From contig JALOAR010000008.1 in assembly GCA_023228665.1 (NCBI GenBank), positions 1-30,536 of the forward strand: 30,536 bases of DNA. The letters run 5' to 3'. Position numbers and translations under genes: made by a program. The DNA comes from Candidatus Colwelliibacteriota bacterium (GTDB lineage: Bacteria; Patescibacteriota; Minisyncoccia; UBA6257; Colwellbacteraceae). Below the pieces are notes generated by a model. It was not told the origin of the DNA and did no database searches. It saw only the letters and a list, made by a program, of their open reading frames with translations. This document shows positions 29,230 through 30,536 of this stretch, piece by piece (the first letter of the stretch is position 1; the number at the start of each line of letters is the position of its first letter).

Positions 29230-30536
29230 ATGTCAAAAATAATAGGAATAGATCTTGGAACAACTAATTCGGCTATGGCCTTTGTTGGAACAGATGGCAA
29301 GCCGGAAATAATAGAATCAGCCGAAGGGGCGAGGACTACTCCATCTGTAGTTGCTTTAAGCAAATCTGACGAAAGGCTTGTCGGAGTGCTGGCTAAAAGG
29401 CAATCAATAACCAATCCGGCAAATACCATATCATCGGTAAAGAGGCTTATTGGAAGAAAATGGGATGATTCGGAAGTTCAGAACGATAAAGAGTGGGCTC
29501 CTTATGAGATTAGAAAATCAGAAAATGGCGGAATTGATATTAAGATGGGCGATAAGTGGTACAAGCCGGAAGAAATATCCGCTATGGTGCTTTCTAAGCT
29601 TCGCGCGGATGCCGAAATGAGGCTTGGAGAAAGGATAGAAGAAGCTGTAATTACCGTACCGGCTTATTTCGATGATTCGCAAAGGCAGGCCACCAAGAAT
29701 GCCGGAGAAATTGCCGGACTTAAGGTTAAAAGAATTCTTAACGAGCCTACAGCTGCCGCTCTTGCTTATGGGCTTAATAAGGAAAAAAATGAAAAAATAG
29801 TTGTTTACGATTTCGGTGGCGGAACTTTTGATATATCGGTTTTGGAAGTCGGCGACGATACTGTTGAGGTTAAGGCTACTGGAGGAGATACTTATCTCGG
29901 AGGAGACGATTTTGATAAAAAATTAAACGAATACGTTGTTGCTAAATATAAAGAAGAGGAAGGAATAGATATATCAAAGGATCCACTTGCTCTGCAAAGA
30001 TTAAAAGAAGCTGTTGAAAGGGCAAAGCACGAGCTCTCGTCTTCCATAGAAACGGAAATAAATCTTCCTTACATAACATCTGATTCTTCGGGTCCTAAGC
30101 ACTTGTTATTAAAAGTGACTCGAGCCAAACTCGAAGAGTTAGTTTCCGAGTATATTGAAAAAGCTGCCAAACTAACCGAAGAAACCGTTAAGGAAGCAGG
30201 TTTTTCCCTATCTGATATTAATGAAATTATACTAGTCGGAGGGCAAACCAGAATGCCGGCAATACAGGCATCGGTTAAAAAACTTTTTGGAAAAGAGCCT
30301 AACAGAGGCATTAATCCGGATGAAGTGGTTGCTCTCGGTGCTGCCATACAGGGAGGCATATTCCAAGGAGATGTAAAGGATATTCTTCTTCTTGATGTTA
30401 CCCCTTTAACTTTAAGCATAGAAACTTTAGGAGGAATAGCTACGCCGATGATACCGAAAAATACCACTGTTCCTACAGCAAAAACGCAAATATTTTCTAC
30501 CGCCGCTGACAACCAGCCGTCAGTAGAAGTTCATGT
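29230..30536 (+). CDS. dnaK: Chaperone DnaK, N-terminal 435 residues (cut by window end)
   Basis: Hsp70 chaperone. It starts MSKIIGIDLGTTNSAMA (phosphate-binding loop 1), then VPAYFDDSQRQATKNAG, NEPTAAALAYGL, phosphate loop 2 YDFGGGTFDIS, ILVGGQTRMPAIQ and the interdomain linker LLLDVTPLTLSIET, entering the substrate-binding domain when the window ends. The frame is intact throughout. The region after the first ATPase loop (RRLIGRKWDD-like segment SSVKRLIGRKWDD) is typical. dnaJ would be expected next but is outside the window. Confidence 0.97.
   Translation, partial: MSKIIGIDLGTTNSAMAFVGTDGKPEIIESAEGARTTPSVVALSKSDERLVGVLAKRQSITNPANTISSVKRLIGRKWDDSEVQNDKEWAPYEIRKSENGGIDIKMGDKWYKPEEISAMVLSKLRADAEMRLGERIEEAVITVPAYFDDSQRQATKNAGEIAGLKVKRILNEPTAAALAYGLNKEKNEKIVVYDFGGGTFDISVLEVGDDTVEVKATGGDTYLGGDDFDKKLNEYVVAKYKEEEGIDISKDPLALQRLKEAVERAKHELSSSIETEINLPYITSDSSGPKHLLLKVTRAKLEELVSEYIEKAAKLTEETVKEAGFSLSDINEIILVGGQTRMPAIQASVKKLFGKEPNRGINPDEVVALGAAIQGGIFQGDVKDILLLDVTPLTLSIETLGGIATPMIPKNTTVPTAKTQIFSTAADNQPSVEVH

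Noticed and set aside
1..30536. Recoded TGA (glycine code of some small-genome bacteria)
   Set aside because: trmD and mraZ end at TGA exactly at their family C-termini, and no conserved gene needs read-through.

Overview
The window looks like a chromosomal segment from an ultrasmall-genome bacterium of the Candidate Phyla Radiation / Patescibacteria, most likely Parcubacteria. This is inferred from gene content and protein style, not from a database search. Supporting signs are densely packed and often overlapping core genes, shortened versions of household proteins (a 715-residue SMC, a 147-residue EF-Ts, a 216-residue TrmD), interrupted operons (no rimM or rplS around trmD, no murE beside murF), many apparently leaderless mRNAs, a type IV prepilin carrying a lectin-like FGE domain, and several small unknown proteins. 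TGA is used as a stop (trmD, mraZ), so the code is standard.

Layout. 1-6640: end of an unknown gene, ychF, a hinge-less SMC-like ATPase, then rpsP-khpA-trmD-rpsB-tsf and a small membrane protein. 6720-8195: tRNA-Tyr (minus), tRNA-Thr(UGU), tRNA-Thr(GGU), rpmG (L33) and a protein-isoaspartate methyltransferase-like gene. 8197-9518: rplJ-rplL behind a long leader with an attenuator-like terminator, then tRNA-Val. 9592-14862: accessory and repair block with an Nfu_N-like protein, a DUF1858 protein, a frameshifted FGE-domain prepilin, small unknowns, rarA and a DEDDy exonuclease. 14864-16945: ppaC-tgt. 17084-21652: a reduced division/cell-wall operon mraZ-rsmH-ftsL-ftsI-murF with a strong promoter and a visible MraZ operator. 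21695-24733: tRNA-Glu, a membrane protein and two exported surface proteins. 24764-28530: rplU facing the minus-strand operon cysS-dnaB-recR. 28578-end: grpE-dnaK, with dnaK cut by the window edge.

The most unusual find is an 87-nt GC-rich element present twice, 14.8 kb apart, identical except for one base. Each copy sits just downstream of a tRNA gene (Thr-UGU and Glu). Each is flanked by a 45-48 nt direct repeat made of that tRNA's own 3' end plus trailer. The repeat is bounded on its right by a perfect inverted copy of that tRNA's T-loop/T-stem half. The flanks differ between loci and only the 87-nt core is shared, which is what a small mobile or structured element that targets tRNA T-arms and duplicates its target would produce. 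No integrase or transposase lies in the window.

Other notable points are a consistent class of promoters whose -10 box lies 6-8 nt from the start codon (leaderless mRNAs), contrasted with Shine-Dalgarno-bearing accessory and secreted genes; a predicted L10 autoregulatory attenuator; an SMC without a recognisable hinge; and a perfect 105-bp tandem duplication in a surface coiled-coil stalk protein.
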